A DNA stretch of 64,000 bases from Steromphala cineraria (GCA_916613615.1 OU744736.1:54751600-54815599); one strand, 5' to 3'; counted from the stretch's first letter, positions 48,215 to 61,406 are shown. A program made the numbers and translations. Notes: generated by a model not told the origin, from the sequence alone.

Positions 48215-50289
48215 TGACTTCATGCTTCAATAAAAAGGTTCACGTTGAGATATATTCTAATATAAAAAAGGGAAGGTTCTGAATAGAGCTTCCAGTTTCC
48301 AGTTTCATCGAGATGTAAGGTTGTGTTCAACATTTGATGTTTTCTACAGTTTCCTAACTCTTCTTAATACATGGTTATAGTCAATGTGTAAAATGCTATA
48401 TAGCGTGCTCAAAGCGCTGAAAGTCTGTTGTTCAGCTATTGGCAGTTCCAAACAAATGATCTCTGGTGTCTTCTGAAAGTCAGGTAGCATTGCTACTCGC
48501 GTATTTTGATTTGTTATTTGTTCCATTTCTCTGATAAAGAGAAGGTAAACGATCAAACGCCGTATAATTCCAGTCTCTCTCTCTGGGTGCTGTCAGAAGC
48601 ATCTGCTGCTCAGAGAGATCTGAAATACTGGTAACACTTTACCATCTAATGCGGTTAAGAAGTTGCAGAGTTTCTAAAGGCACTGGTGAATAAATACACA
48701 ATTATACTTTGAAAGTGGTGTTTTTTCTGAGCCAAAACAAGGGAGTTAATAAAGTTGTCCGAGTATTGATTTTAAAGATGTGCTGGATGTTTCCTTAGTT
48801 GTTGTCATTTATTCATCACCCAGAACCTGATATCGTTTTTTTTCTTGCAGTTACTGCTCCCTTATAGCTGTCTGAATAAGCTAATGATTTCACAATCCCG
48901 CTGCATATAACTGAACATACTTTTCGCTGGTTCTGTTTTGAAGTAATTCAAAGAAACAAATCCAGAAAGCATCAAAAGAGTCTTGCTGTCATCTCTGCTT
49001 AGGTTTTGTTTGTCTGTACAAATTAAACAATCAGCATTACGTTAATACTTTGAAAAGCACAAGATTGTCACACGAATTGTTCATGGAATACAGTTTCAAA
49101 TAATTGATTGTCTCAGGTTGAGATTGATTAATCAAAGTTACAAGAAAGGTTGCACAATCCTGAAAAATGAGACAAAACAACTCTGTGGATGTTAATCCTG
49201 AATAGAGAATGACAAAAGGCAAAGCTATGATCATGAACATCAAAGGAGCCGAGATTTCCCATTAAGACTGAGTCAAGTTATTTCTAAAAAAGGTTGATAA
49301 TTAAGGAGATGTGCATTCGAAAAATTATAAACATGAATATGGACCAACATGTACTCACTCAGGCTATGAGGAAAAACATTCATATCACCAATCCTTGAGC
49401 TAAGTGATTAGTAATGCTCTGAGATTTGTTTCTGTAGTGCAAATCTTATCGATGTCTCCTCAAACAGAATCCGGCTTTAACAGTTTCACCAATTCATCAC
49501 TCTTACCGTTTATTGCCACATTTGGTTCCATTTTCACCAATTTATTTTGATGCCTTTATTCAACAGTTTTTGTGTGCATCCTTGTAAGAAAAATATTGAC
49601 CTTCCTTTTGTCTTTTAAGCTATGGATACATTGACTTATTTGTTCATGCCACTGAATCAATCAATGTATCTAAACACATACATTATATATCAAGTATAGC
49701 AAATTTGTTCGGTTGTTTCACAATACAGAAAGTAATGCAATTTATGCAAATGTCTTTACAATCGTTGAGTAATGAATCGTTTCATATACAATGCAATCTT
49801 GATAACTAACAAAATGAATAGTTTACTGTCTTCGAACGTAGTTCGTATATTAGAGTTAAAGTAAAAGGTATGTTGTTGCTTTCAAATTAACTCAAAACTG
49901 TCTATCATGAGATCTTTCTAGGCGAAAACGATAATTGAGAAATGCACTGACTCTCCATAACTACCTCTCTATTGGTCTGTCAATAATTCGGTGATGAGAT
50001 AGATTGAGATTTAAAAGATGAATTACATCAATGTACCAGGAAGTACATCTCATCCATCATCCACTAATCATAGCAAGGTTGACCTAGACTGATCTCACAC
50101 AGCAATTAGCTGTAGATATGTCTCCACTTCTCAACATCCTCATGACATAAACTGAGAGATTACCACTGATCTGATGACCTAATTTTCTCTCTTTAAGCTA
50201 TCTTGCTGTTTAACAGTATGAGGCTAATATGAAGTTATCTCATTTGGTGCACTCTGAATTAAATATTGACCTCCTGATCTCGTTCCTTT

Positions 50290-50460
50290 TAACTGTTGTA
50301 AAACTGATTTTTTAGCTCATCTGGCCTGTAAGGCCTGAATGGCTTATGGCATGGCATGGTTTCCGGCGTCCGTCCGTCTATCCGTCCATCCGTCCATCCG
50401 TCCAATCTGTGCAATTTTGACTTCTTCTCCAGGCAATTAAGTCGTTGGATGCTCTCTTAA
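50290..50460 (+). repeat. Dispersed repeat fragment of a type seen in molluscs, with a CCGT tract
   Basis: AGCTCATCTGGCCTGTAAGG is followed by GGCTTATGGCATGGCATGG and GGCGTCCGTCCGTC, with a (CCGT/CCAT)n stretch to about 50404. Present only in copy 2. The block made of this repeat plus the adjacent MITE is bracketed by near-identical bases AATAYTGACCTCCTGATC (50262-50279 and 50804-50821), which could be a long target duplication or a local copying event. The attribution to molluscs is from memory. Confidence 0.55.
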
Positions 50461-50797
50461 ATGGGCAGTAGCACGTTTTGGGGGGAATATAAGGTGATGT
50501 CAGGAAAATGAAAATTAATGGTTCCAATTGAAAGACAATGTATTTAAATTAAATGAAGCAATAATAATCAAATATATAACCTGAAGTTTAGTCATGCGAT
50601 TTCTTTTTCTTACACAAAATGAATTAAAAGTGTTCACACAAAATGGCTGCCAATGGATTTCATGTGAATCTTCATAGTTTGTTCTCTGACTATGGATGAT
50701 TGGTTTGTGAAATGAGACTTTTGACACTGTCATTAACTTACATTTATCAGTGAAATATTCAAAATATAAAATCATCAAAAAACGTGCTACTACCCCT
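50461..50797 (+). mobile_element. TTAA-flanked MITE, copy E
   Basis: 337 bp, in the orientation of copies A and B, ends ATGGGCAGTAGCACGTTTT and CGTGCTACTACCCCT. TTAA lies at 50457-50460 and 50798-50801. A few small deletions make it slightly shorter than the other full copies. Confidence 0.9.
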
Positions 50798-51617
50798 TTA
50801 AGTCAATACTGACCTCCTGATCCTTCCAACAATGTTGTGGAAAATTTTTTTGGTAGTATTACCACTAATATTGAAAACAAAATAAGTAAACAATATCAAG
50901 TTCCTTTCTGATTGATGAAACTAAATCATATGTGTCTATTTGTATAATGAGACAACTAACAGAACGTGGTTATTGGTCTGTTTTTCTATTTTGGGGTTTG
51001 CAGCGTTAGAAATGTTTACATAGTTGCACTGTGATCTTGGTGTTGAGCTGATTGAGCTTGTCGTTAGTACAGTATTGAAGAGCCAGAAAGTATGCCAACT
51101 GTGACACACATTAACTTGCTAAAAACTGGGTTTTGAGTCAGATGTGCCTTTTGGGAGTTGCAGCTCCAGGGTACCAAGTTATTCTGAAGTTTGGCCCTAA
51201 AACGGCAAAAATTCTTACTTTGTTCCGTTTTTGGAGCATAATTTGAAATCTGTTGGACTAAGAAATTCAAATATGATTGGATATTACTAATGTGGTGCTG
51301 ATTTGCCTTTTGGGAGGACGGAGTTCCAAGGTACCAACATTATTTTTAATTTTGGCCCCAAAACTGTCAAATTTCTGGCTTTGAACAGCATCTGAAGCAT
51401 TACTGAAAAGCTATTTTACTTCATGTGCCAAATGTGAGATTTGTGACAACTCGCTTCTAATACAGCACTTGGACTGTTGATTCAATAAAACATATCCCGT
51501 CTAGTTGAAAAAACATGTAAATAGTAGAAGCAGTATTTTTGTATTTTAAGAAATAGCGTGAACTTTAACACCTTTAAAATCTAATTCTTCAAAGGCATTT
51601 AGAAGTTGGTGTGGTAA

Positions 51618-52826
51618 TGTAGCAGGGGTGAACGTGGTCAAAGGATGACGAACACTTGCTGGGGTGTGGAGGACGTTTATTGATGATATCAAACTCTGGT
51701 ATTAAAGACACCCTGAAACATTTGTATAATAATAAAGTACACATAATCAATATGCATACACATAACATTCACACATAAATATATGTACACATACACCATT
51801 ATGATAATAACATTCCTCAAGCATTAGACTCACTAATACTCCATTACAAATATAAGTGATACATGGATGATATAGAAAATATGATTAATTATGTATCATG
51901 GAATTATGACACACTCAAGGTTCGCAGTTACATAAAGTACACACATTTACTGGATGCATATAGAGCATAACTTGTGGTCTACAAATATAATTACTTTAAC
52001 AAAGTAATTATCCTCAATGGAAATATTAAGTACCATTAATAATAAAACATAGCTTAAACCATATATGATTACATAATACATATGATATGCATATAATACA
52101 AATACATAAACCTACCGAGCATGTGGTACTCAGGTGCTACCCAACTCGCCGGGACACAACGCCAATGTACACAGGATCTAACCCATCTACAGAAAATAGT
52201 GAACGGTGTGAGATATGGAATATGTACAACAAATATCTCACATAAAATACTAATGATACAATTTACCTTTAATACTTAAACATTAAAGTGCACTGAATTA
52301 CTTTCAGGTCATACCTATGAATAAAGATATTTACTTAGCTAATTGCTATTAAAATACTATAACCATAACGTTATTAATTAATTACATTTACTTACTTAAA
52401 CTTTAGATTTAAGATAAGATTTATGATATAAAAGATAAGATTTATGTAAAACTATTTAATGTAAGAAACTAACCTTTATCAGTATTCTGTCTGTCTTGTC
52501 AGTGCTGTGACTTAGTGCTTTGTGAGGTGCAAGCTACATGAGTTAATCATGCACGAGAAAAGACAATAGAGCAAGAGAAAGACAATAGAGAATAGACTGA
52601 CCCAAGCAATACCCCTACCCGTGAAATAGACTAACCCTCTAAGTGCAGGCTTCTGAAATTGACAAGCCTGCTATCTACAAGACAAATGAACACCTTAAGA
52701 TACTATAAACAATGAGAGGCTTAAAAGGGATAAAATGTAATACACACATGTTGAATACATGTGTACAACTTTATTAAACATAATTTAAAACATTATATAC
52801 ACACAGTGAAATATGTAACTGCCACA
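51618..52826. mobile_element. Solo LTR of an LTR retrotransposon, 1,209 bp
   Basis: The insertion begins TGTAGCAG and ends CTGCCACA, giving 5'-TGT...ACA-3' ends that form a 7-of-8 inverted repeat as in retrotransposon LTRs. It is flanked by GTAA on both sides (51614-51617 and 52827-52830). The paralogous empty site in copy 1 reads GGTGTGGTAATACAAG with one GTAA (9427-9430), so both breakpoints are exact. There is no internal coding region or second LTR, so the body was lost by LTR-LTR recombination. A 4-bp duplication fits Ty3/gypsy or BEL-type elements. Transcription direction is not clear. Confidence 0.88.
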
Positions 52827-52830
52827 GTAA

Positions 52831-52898
52831 TACAAGACAAATGTTATGGATAACAACTTCTTTATTGATTTCTCACTATCCATAACATTTGTCTTGTA
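52831..52898. repeat. Perfect 22-bp stem-loop (copy 2)
   Basis: Identical to 9431-9498, arms 52831-52852 and 52877-52898. It begins directly after the right GTAA of the solo LTR. Confidence 0.9.
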
Positions 52899-53099
52899 CT
52901 ATGAAATCTATAAATGTATTATGTAGTTTTTCTTGAACCTGGATGAACTGTTGTCTAATATGGCCATATAAACGTTACATTTCAGCATTGTGCATAAACG
53001 TTCAGTATACATTTTAAATGCTCTTCATTTATACCTTAATACATGCTATACCATTCTTTTTATTTTATTTTTCATGCTGTATCTTTTGTCTTTGTAAGT

Positions 53100-53240
53100 G
53101 TTAGTCAATGAAGCTTTGATGTGAGAGACCTTAGACTGAATAACTATCAACAGTTTCAATGGCTCGGTTAATTGATATATTGTAAAATGTTATCTTGACA
53201 AGATGGGTAATAACGAAACAAATAACAATATAGAAAAAGA
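53100..53240 (-). pseudogene. Old relic of the small secreted-ORF family (copy 2)
   Basis: Duplicate of the relic at 9690-9850, nearly identical to it. On the minus strand the IYQLTEP and HIKASL marks are retained, but the leader is interrupted by stops. Confidence 0.5.
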
Positions 53241-56200
53241 AATTGTTCAGAGCTAGAGTGACATCTGCATCAGTATTTGTTTATAAGACTAAAATATCTT
53301 CTGATCTCTGTTTCTCTAGTCGACAAGTGAGTGTAGAAATGTATCTAGATAGTTTGGTAACAAGTCTGATAGAATGGGAAGATTAATTTAGATCTTCCAA
53401 GCAAACAGTCAATTGTCAAACCTTCATTGCAATGGATGAGCTCAGACAACATTTACTGTATATATATTCTGTTATCAAGCATTTTTAGGATGTGAATTAG
53501 AAGAGCAACATTCACCTTCTGATCTCATTTCCTATGACAGCTAGATAAGTGTCTAACTATAATTGTAATGGTCAATCAGCCTGGCGAGAAGAATCGAGGA
53601 AAGATCTTACTTCCAGTCTACAGAGATATATATGCGACTTACTGTGCCAATACGTAAATCCCATGGTGTAATAGACCATCTTGTTTCCAACTGAGATGAT
53701 ATTTACCATTGAACTTGTCAGTATTGAGACAGCATTTAGACATTTCGAAGTTATCATCCACAGTTTTAGTAAAGGATATTATATTTCTTTGATTTAACCA
53801 AACTTTAACATTTCTTCAGCTCATGAATAAAGACAAAAAGACAAAATCTAATTATATTCATTAAAATAACAGAACCACATTCTTAAGTTGCTTACACTAT
53901 ATGTAGAAAAAGTACAACACTTTACAATCTTACGTTTTTACGTCAGGGTCACTGACTCGAGAGGTGTATGGCATCTTTAAATATTTGAGGTGTGTTTTTT
54001 ATATGCAAGGATGCCAAAAAATTAAATGTGTACAATTTGTTTATGATAAGCATAAAATGGTCATAAATCTGTTGATGTAGTCCTCGTCCTTGAGATGTAA
54101 TATACCATCAAGATGAATAATATCTGTCCCTTCCAATCTAGCATAAGGAAATGCTCGATGGATGGAAGCTCATTACGTCAACAAAACAAATCATCATAAA
54201 AACAGCACATACATGTGATAGTTTGAGACTGTTTGGAAATGCTTGATGGAAGCTCATAATATATAATTGCGTCAACAAATAAAAATCATCATAAAGAACC
54301 GATTTTGCCACCTTTTCTCCATCATTCAAGCTGTGCTGTTAAATACCACCAATATTCTGTACAGAACAGATTTAAAGCATAATTGGTTACCCCGTGCTGA
54401 ATGTTCCAATGCTCTACCTACACTGTATCATCCCTAGGTCTTTTCATCAGGAGAATTCTTACTGAAAATCCATATACTATGAAATTGAGTGTAACTTCCC
54501 ATGTTAGGCCTCATCCACAATGACAAGAGATCTTGATGTTATTATGATGTAATGATTGGAAGTTGTAATTAGAAGAATTAGGCAGCATTATCGACCTCCT
54601 TGTGATCGTTACAAATATTCTTGGTAATAAATTAGTTAATCTGTATTTAAAAGGGCCTAAAGGTAACAAAACTTTCCAAGTTACTATGATTACAAGGATA
54701 TGTTACTGATTTAACAACTCATTATTTTCAATAATAAGTCAGTAAGGATACTTCACCTCAGGAGATACCAAATAAGTCGTTAATTTCTTTCACGTTCCAA
54801 CAGGAATGTGTGTACCTTCTGGCGATTGTGTTTGAGGAGCCATTTCTACAAATATCAGAAGTATAAAAATACTTCGCCAATGTCATGTTAATATCACCAA
54901 AACATTCATAGAAAATAAAGATGTGGGTGTGTGAAGTCTGCCTTGAAAATTCTTTATTTGATTCTTGAACAAAAACCTGCACATACTGTTTGTACTGAAA
55001 CCTGTATAAGAGATAATAGTAGTATATGGGACTAAACAGTTTTGACCTGTCTTTGGAATTCAACTTCGCCTTTTTGTCGAAGAACATACCTGTAAACATA
55101 TAAATTTGGAATAAAACTAAACAAGATAGGAATTTAAACGGGCTTTTATGTCATAATTTATCTTCTAGTTATGATGTGTAATCAAACGATTGTTAAAATG
55201 GAATTTATATTTCGATAACATATTTCATATTAAATTAAAATTTCAGGCTATTTCAGGACTTATCAAAACAGACATAAAATAAGATTATCAATTTCATGCA
55301 TAAGTTTGACAGTACTTCTTTTTGAAACACTTGCCTATAAAAAAATATTCGTATTCAACTTTCCTTTAAAAGTGTTGTTTTCTTATCTTTTACTCAAACA
55401 TTATGTTTGATTATATTTCCTGTTTTCATTTTTCTGAAGATATCATATTCTGGGCTTTCAAATAGAAATCCGGTTTATCCAATTACTTTCCAAATAACAT
55501 TGATTCCAATGCTACTGTCAATCTCAATTGCAACTGACGATATATACATAGTAATCTAAAACGACAAGTGTAAAATTATATGTCCTGTAATTGTCTAAAT
55601 ATAATCTGTGTCTTATTTCGTTTCATTCTTGTGACGCAAACACAATTTACTTCTCAGAGTGTCAATTAATTCTATTTTAATTTTACGCAAACTAGAGACT
55701 GTATAGAATAATGTAATAATCAAGTGCGACAAGTATTAACTTTACAAAGATTAGGAAAATCGATATACACAATACTAAAACAAATACTGAACTGACAGGC
55801 AAACGAAAGTACACACTTAAGATGAGTTCATCTTATGTAAAACTATTAGTTTTCTCAAAATAACTAATAAGAACAAGAGTTCAAAGAATACTTCAAGTAT
55901 ATATATTTCACAAAGAAGGAAATTTTATGTTGAGAAATATTTTCAAAAATAATATTGATATAACACAAACGTTCATCAATAAGGAACAATTATCAGATGT
56001 GAAAGTCAATAAAAGGTCATGGTAGTGCCAATTCTATTTCTTACCCCTGCCTCCTTTAAACAAAGATATTCTAGCAATACATAAACCAATTATTTTATTC
56101 AAACTACTGCAAAAATGTGTAATTTAGATATTAAGTAGATTTAAACAAATTGTGTTGTTTACTTTCTTTTGCCTGGCAGTAAGGGTGAAAGTAACACAGA

Positions 56201-56560
56201 CAATTGGTCGAGCGTCAAGTGATCTAGAACTATCACCAATGGCACCTTATTTTGACTGTTTTGTAGTTTTCAGAAATTGATGAAAATTGCTGTATTAAAT
56301 TATTTTTGTATAAAACGTACAAGTTTAACTACTTCACTGTGGACCTAACTGACAATTGCTTTCAGTGTTTCATTTTACCAATGAAAAAACTGTTTATTAT
56401 TAATCTAGTATCATAAAAGTAAGTTAATGGTAAATAGAAATTTCAAATGTACAATAATTATCTCTCTTCAGGCAAGATGGTAAGTTGCTCTGTCATGTGA
56501 ACTTTCTCAAGCACATAGTCTACTAGAGTACGAGTTGAAGTGATCTTTATGTATTGTTTG

Positions 56561-56779
56561 TCACAATCGTTTATTCATTGCGCTCGACCAAATGTCTATG
56601 TTAATGATAATTAATGAATCTCTGATGTGCGAGATCTCAGTCTGTGTAGCTATCAACAGTTCCGGTGGCTCGGTCTCCTGATATATTGACAATGAAGCTA
56701 TCGCGACATGATGGGTAATGAAGCAAACAGATAAGCACAAAACTAGTCTTATCAGCAAGTTCTATTTGGTCGAAATCAT
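56561..56779 (-). pseudogene. Second paralogue of the small secreted ORF, early stop
   Basis: The ATG at 56777-56779 is conserved, but codon 6 is TAG (56762-56764). Beyond it the same frame stays open: LLIRLVLCLSVCFITHHVAI, then ASLSIYQETEPPELLIATQT and EISHIRDSLIIINIDIWSSA. The signal-peptide core and the ETEPPELLIAT block are kept, while the tail differs from the intact copy (NKRL instead of IKHGDKQ). Either it is a pseudogene, or translation starts elsewhere by a route I cannot see. Confidence 0.65.
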
Positions 56780-57287
56780 TGTTTGGATTTTGGAGTTGTA
56801 AATTCAAAGAAACAAATCCACATATTACAGAACAACAAAATGTTGAAAATGAGTTGATCTTTTTTTTCCTTTGGCTATCAATATCCATCATTTGTAAAAT
56901 ATCAATAAAATAGTCCCAAGAGCATAGATGAATCTTAAACTTCAGAAGATTTCAATGAAGACACTTTTATCTTCTTATATAAGAAATGAGGCTTGTGAGT
57001 TATTATCTTTAGTGAAATATAAAATCTATTTAGTGACATGATCTGACAAAAAATGGATGCAAATTATGAAATTATGAAGCTCGGGAAATTTCTTATAGAT
57101 ATTATCCATGGATATGACATTTCTCTATTTAAGAAAATAAATAAACCACCAAACTTTTAGTCCAAATATTTATGTTAAAATCAAATATATATGTTTCCAT
57201 GATCTAGAAGTGAAATCATCTTAGAAATAAGCATCAAACGTAAGAAGAAAATACCGAGAACCTCCTATGTAAACTGTTTGCAAACAT

Positions 57288-57618
57288 TTAGTCTTGTGTT
57301 TCAAATGTCTAGAGGGTGTTGTTGACATATGGAATTTTCAAGACGAAATTATGATATAAAAGTATATTCTTGCAGCCTTTCTGTATACAGCTCATATAGA
57401 GACAATATCAAAATGTCTATTATTAAGTCATGTGTTTCAAATGTCTAGAGGATGTGTTTGACATAAGGAATTTTCGAGATGAACTTTGGGATAAAAAAGC
57501 ATATTCCTGCAGCCTTTCTGTATACAGCTCATATAGAGACAATATCAAAATGTCTACTATTAAGTCATGGGTTTCAAATGTCTAGAGGATGTTGTTGACA
57601 TATGGAATTTCCAAGACT
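57288..57618 (+). repeat. 137-bp tandem expansion, 2.4 units
   Basis: Units start at about 57288, 57423 and 57560, each with GTTTCAAATGTCTAGAGG, and the first two also carry CCTTTCTGTATACAGCTCAT. Copy 1 has one unit (about 13983-14120), so copy 2 expanded. Confidence 0.88.
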
Positions 57619-57633
57619 TACAGAAATGATATA

Positions 57634-58290
57634 GTATATAAGTTGTTTGCTTCTCACGAGGGTAATACGGTCTGATGTACCATCTTTGTAGAAATGTTGC
57701 CCAAGCCGCAAGGCGAGGGCTGACATTTCTACAAAGATGGTACATCAGACCGTATTACCCGAGGGAGAAGCATACAACGTATTTATCTTACCGTCATGTC
57801 AGAAGAAAATATATCTATTTTAGTTTGACTGCCGTTAACGGATGAGCCATCACCGCATGAACGGCCTTGACCCTAACTGTAAACAAAATGGCGTCGTCCA
57901 ACCCGACTGCAATGTTATGAATCGTGTTACGTAAACTATTACACTAAACATGCTGAAAAACTATTTGATTTTAATCCTTTAGCATGTGCAAGTAATGCAA
58001 TGCAGAATTTGGTTCCAAACAAAACTTAGAATGACGAGAAAACAAATCTATAATTAATAATCACGAAAACAGCTGATCGAACGTATGTTAACTCTGGACA
58101 CCGCGTGCGTCATTTGCTAACGTCATCTTAACCCTATGCGACACCTCTTCTCTGAGAGGAGCTGTTGCTATGGCAGCGGGGTACATGAAATTTGTACACC
58201 GTGAGAGGTGAGACTCGCGGTGTACATAAGATAAAACGAGTCGATCGTCAGCCAATCAAAAACGAGGATTTTACTGTAAGGTAAGATAAT
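57634..58290. mobile_element. Hairpin-bearing insertion, about 650 bp (copy 2 only)
   Basis: Copy 1 reads GATATACTCTAGATTTAGAG at 14208-14227 without interruption. Copy 2 has this insertion between GATATA and CTAGATT. It begins with a family 1 hairpin (57642-57778), contains about 400 bp of unique sequence including an AAAATGGCGTCGTCC segment, and ends with a shorter hairpin: TGTACACCG at 58193-58201 pairs with CGGTGTACA at 58218-58226. No coding capacity. Confidence 0.75.
57642..57778. repeat. Foldback hairpin, family 1 (better preserved copy)
   Basis: Arms of about 55 bp: GTTGTTTGCTTCTCACGAGG, then GTAATACGGTCTGATGTACC, then ATCTTTGTAGAAATG, with the reverse complement at 57724-57778. The loop is TTGCCCAAGCCGCAAGGCG. 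Only a few mismatches, mostly near the outer ends. Confidence 0.93.
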
Positions 58291-58844
58291 CTAGATTAAG
58301 AGTGGCTGCTTATTTGACAAATATGTCCATCCAAGGTAATTGCTCTGCGGAGAGTATTATAAAACTGCGTTTCTTTTTTTAAAGAGTTAGAGCATATCCT
58401 GGTGTTAGGCAATATTGCCATAAAAAGATATCAAACATACTTGGGGGATTTTGGGAGAAAAAATAATCTAAATTTTCAACAAACTATTTATGTAATAAAA
58501 ATAAATGTATCAAATACGCAGGCAACTACAAACTTCAAAATCACATAGGCGAGGAAAGCTAATTAACGAACAATGGAATGGTTCAACATGAATTGTTAAA
58601 TATAAAAATAATAGTATTTCTTCCAAGACACGATTACAGAAGTGACACTTTCTTTCAAAATTGCAAATGTCACATTGCTTTTTGGATAAAGAGTATAAAA
58701 ACATTACGCTTCGAGATACTGATGTGGTGTCTTTGTTCAGAAGAAGTCATGTAAAAGATTTAAACAAATCCTTTTGAAAATTAAATAGGTAAAGAGTACC
58801 ATTTGAATAGCAGGCTTGCAATGATAACACCACAACAAGAGGTT

Positions 58845-59160
58845 TAACAATATCTTCACGGAATGTATTTCATTTCGAAAGTGTTATATCTTGTGTTAGA
58901 TCCATATTATCCTCGTATGGCGTTGCATATGTTTGGCAAATCCAGGACGTTGGCGATGTAAAACAATTTCTAAGAAAAAATGAAATCCTACTATCACAAC
59001 TAATTAAGCACTTTATGTCAAAAATGTTTAATATGCGGTGTGAACATCTCACGTCTCGTAACACACTAAATTAATGATCAATGTGTATTTATGCAAATGT
59101 ACTGTAGGCCTCACAGGCCATCATCTACGAAATAAAGAGTCTGAGTCTATCTGTTTCTAC
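58845..59160 (+). pseudogene. LINE reverse-transcriptase fragment with GAGTCT-type 3' tail
   Basis: Plus-strand translation to a stop near 59071 reads ISCVRSILSSYGVAYVWQIQ, then DVGDVKQFLRKNEILLSQLI. This fits the post-catalytic region of LINE ORF2 proteins, which I recall as a VxxLLxxYGFxYVWxxQxVGDxxxFL pattern. The downstream zinc-knuckle part is missing. The 3' UTR contains GGCCTCACAGGCC, then AAATAAAGAGTCTGAGTCTA, a poly(A) signal followed by short GAGTCT repeats typical of such element ends. It lies within a copy-2-only insertion of about 870 bp at 58462-59327, whose other parts I do not recognise. Confidence 0.6.
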
Positions 59161-61406
59161 TATATCAGGTATCATAAATCTAAGAGAAAAAAACTATAGC
59201 CATAAGTCTAATATTGCAATTGATAACAAATTAATTAACTGAATGAATATATTTTCATTTACATCTCCAAGAATAATAATCTCTATTTTATTTTACTTCG
59301 ATTACATTTAGATTATTCATTTGCCTTGTATGTATGTGCAATGATCACCTTCCTGTTTTCTTCCTGGTTCTGCCTACGCTCATGTCACTAAATCTTGAGG
59401 TCTGCGTGACAATTCTTTTGTCAATAGAATAACGACTGATGTCCGACGTAATATGTGCATATGTCTATCTTGACTCGCACATGTAATAATTCCTATTGCA
59501 GATAACTAATATAGCTTTAGAGTGTAAATCTCTTGCCATCATAATTATTTTGTGAACGTCAGATACAAGACAAATAGTATTTTTGGACACGTGCCAAAGA
59601 GGCATCAATAGTGATATTGGATTACATCAAATATGGAAAACTTTCTTTTATCATTTAAGGCTATACAAAGTTGCCTCCAATGAATTATTGGTAGATAAGT
59701 CAAACTTTCCAGGATTTAAGATTGTGTCTAAATAAGAAGATTCCCTGAAAGAAATACGACTTTAAAAAATGCCCATACGTTAGATAGCTAGCTGTACTAA
59801 TGTATGTGATTGTATTTAGGCATAATGACGAAATGTATATCCTCATATATATAATCCCTTGACGAATCAATATCTTACAGACAGAATTAACATGCCGAGT
59901 TATCACGGATTAGTTCAGAAATGTAATACTTTCAATGCAACGCCATGTAGCCAACGCTAACTGTATTACCCACACGTACTTTGAGTCGATCATATATGTC
60001 TACGTTGAAAAATGGGCAACCAATTAGGTTATGCCATCAGTAAATTGTGATGCATGAAAGATTATATTGATATAGTGCCTTGCACATTTAGTGATACCTT
60101 GGTCCAGTTTATTTCTTTAAACCATATAAAGGAAGAGTCCTTTTTATTGTTGTAGAATTCAAGAGGACATTCCAGTTTATACATAAAATGTTATTTGTAT
60201 ATGAAAAAAATATAAATCAGTTAAAATATGTTACCAGAATAACAATACATTGTTGTCATATCATAAATCATTTGCAAGTCGTAATTCCATCTTATATAGA
60301 CCAAATATAAAGATATAAAACTGTAGGATTTAATCACGATGCCTGTACAGTGGCGTGGATATTTTGTTAGCAGCTCATATTGCAGCATTTTAGAACTGCC
60401 ACAGAAAAAAATCAAATGTTCATTAAAAGACGTTACCAAGAACTTGATAAAATTTTCAGGTAATAAGGGATTTGTCACCTTGATCTCCTGTCACTGACAA
60501 TGTATTCAGATATATGATAGAAATTATCACATGGGTATTTTTAATTGTAATAATACACAATGTGTTATGAAAATACCGACATGATTGTTTGCTCAAAACA
60601 AGGGGCTGACACATAATGCTTGATGAAAGTTGATGTAGCAAATTACGTTTAATTCAAATTAGCAAACTGAATTTAAGTTTCTGAAAATTCTTCTAATTAT
60701 CCCTTAGATTTTCGAATTTGAATCTTAAAAAGTACTAGATGTATGATAGTAGAACAATAAATACATGAGTGTAAAAAGTGAATATGTGATTGCAGCTTGT
60801 GGATTGTTTCTGACTATACAAATCAAGTTACTACTAATTGTAAGTTTATACATCCCGATGTCCATCAGTTCATCCAGCAGATAACAATCTGGTCTAACGA
60901 GTGTAAAATAGAGTTAACCAAAAGAGAGCTGATTGAGCACTTAAGAATGAATTCAAGTTTGCTGATAGGCAAGAAGATAAGTTATCAACCTTACCCTGGT
61001 ATAGTCAAACAGGTAACAGATAATTGGCATGTATTTCTGGCATTCTCCAAGAGGGACATGGGTTTCAGAATTAGAACATTTGTTCTGCAATATATATCAA
61101 TTCAACTCATTTTCAGCAAACTTTTGAACGAAATAGTCAATACTGGGCAACGTAATGTGTGATAACTCACTTTTCTTCAAGAAATTCTTGAAATCTTGGT
61201 TTGACAAGATAATCACAAAATATAATTTTTGCATTTTAGAACCCAGTGCTATATATATCCTTGCCAATTATGTTAAGTTAGTATGATCTTTTAGTATGTG
61301 ATCATATTTTTTGGTAAAATACTGCTTGAAGAACACTTAGGTGAACACCATATGGAAGAAATTAGCACTGAGTTTAAACGAAGATAAACAAAGTTTTGGT
61401 TAGCAG

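Noticed and set aside
50370..50404. CRISPR-like array from the CCGT/CCAT repeats
   Set aside because: Simple tetranucleotide repeat with no spacers, in eukaryotic DNA.
51618..52826. Considered a DNA transposon instead of a solo LTR
   Set aside because: The terminal inverted match is only about 8 bp and of TGT...ACA form, there is no coding or long inverted repeat, and a 4-bp duplication fits an LTR better. A transposon cannot be fully excluded.
54758..55099. 113-residue minus-strand frame in copy 2
   Set aside because: Copy 1 at about 11260-11590 has different indels that break the frame, and no domain is visible. Best explained as chance openness.
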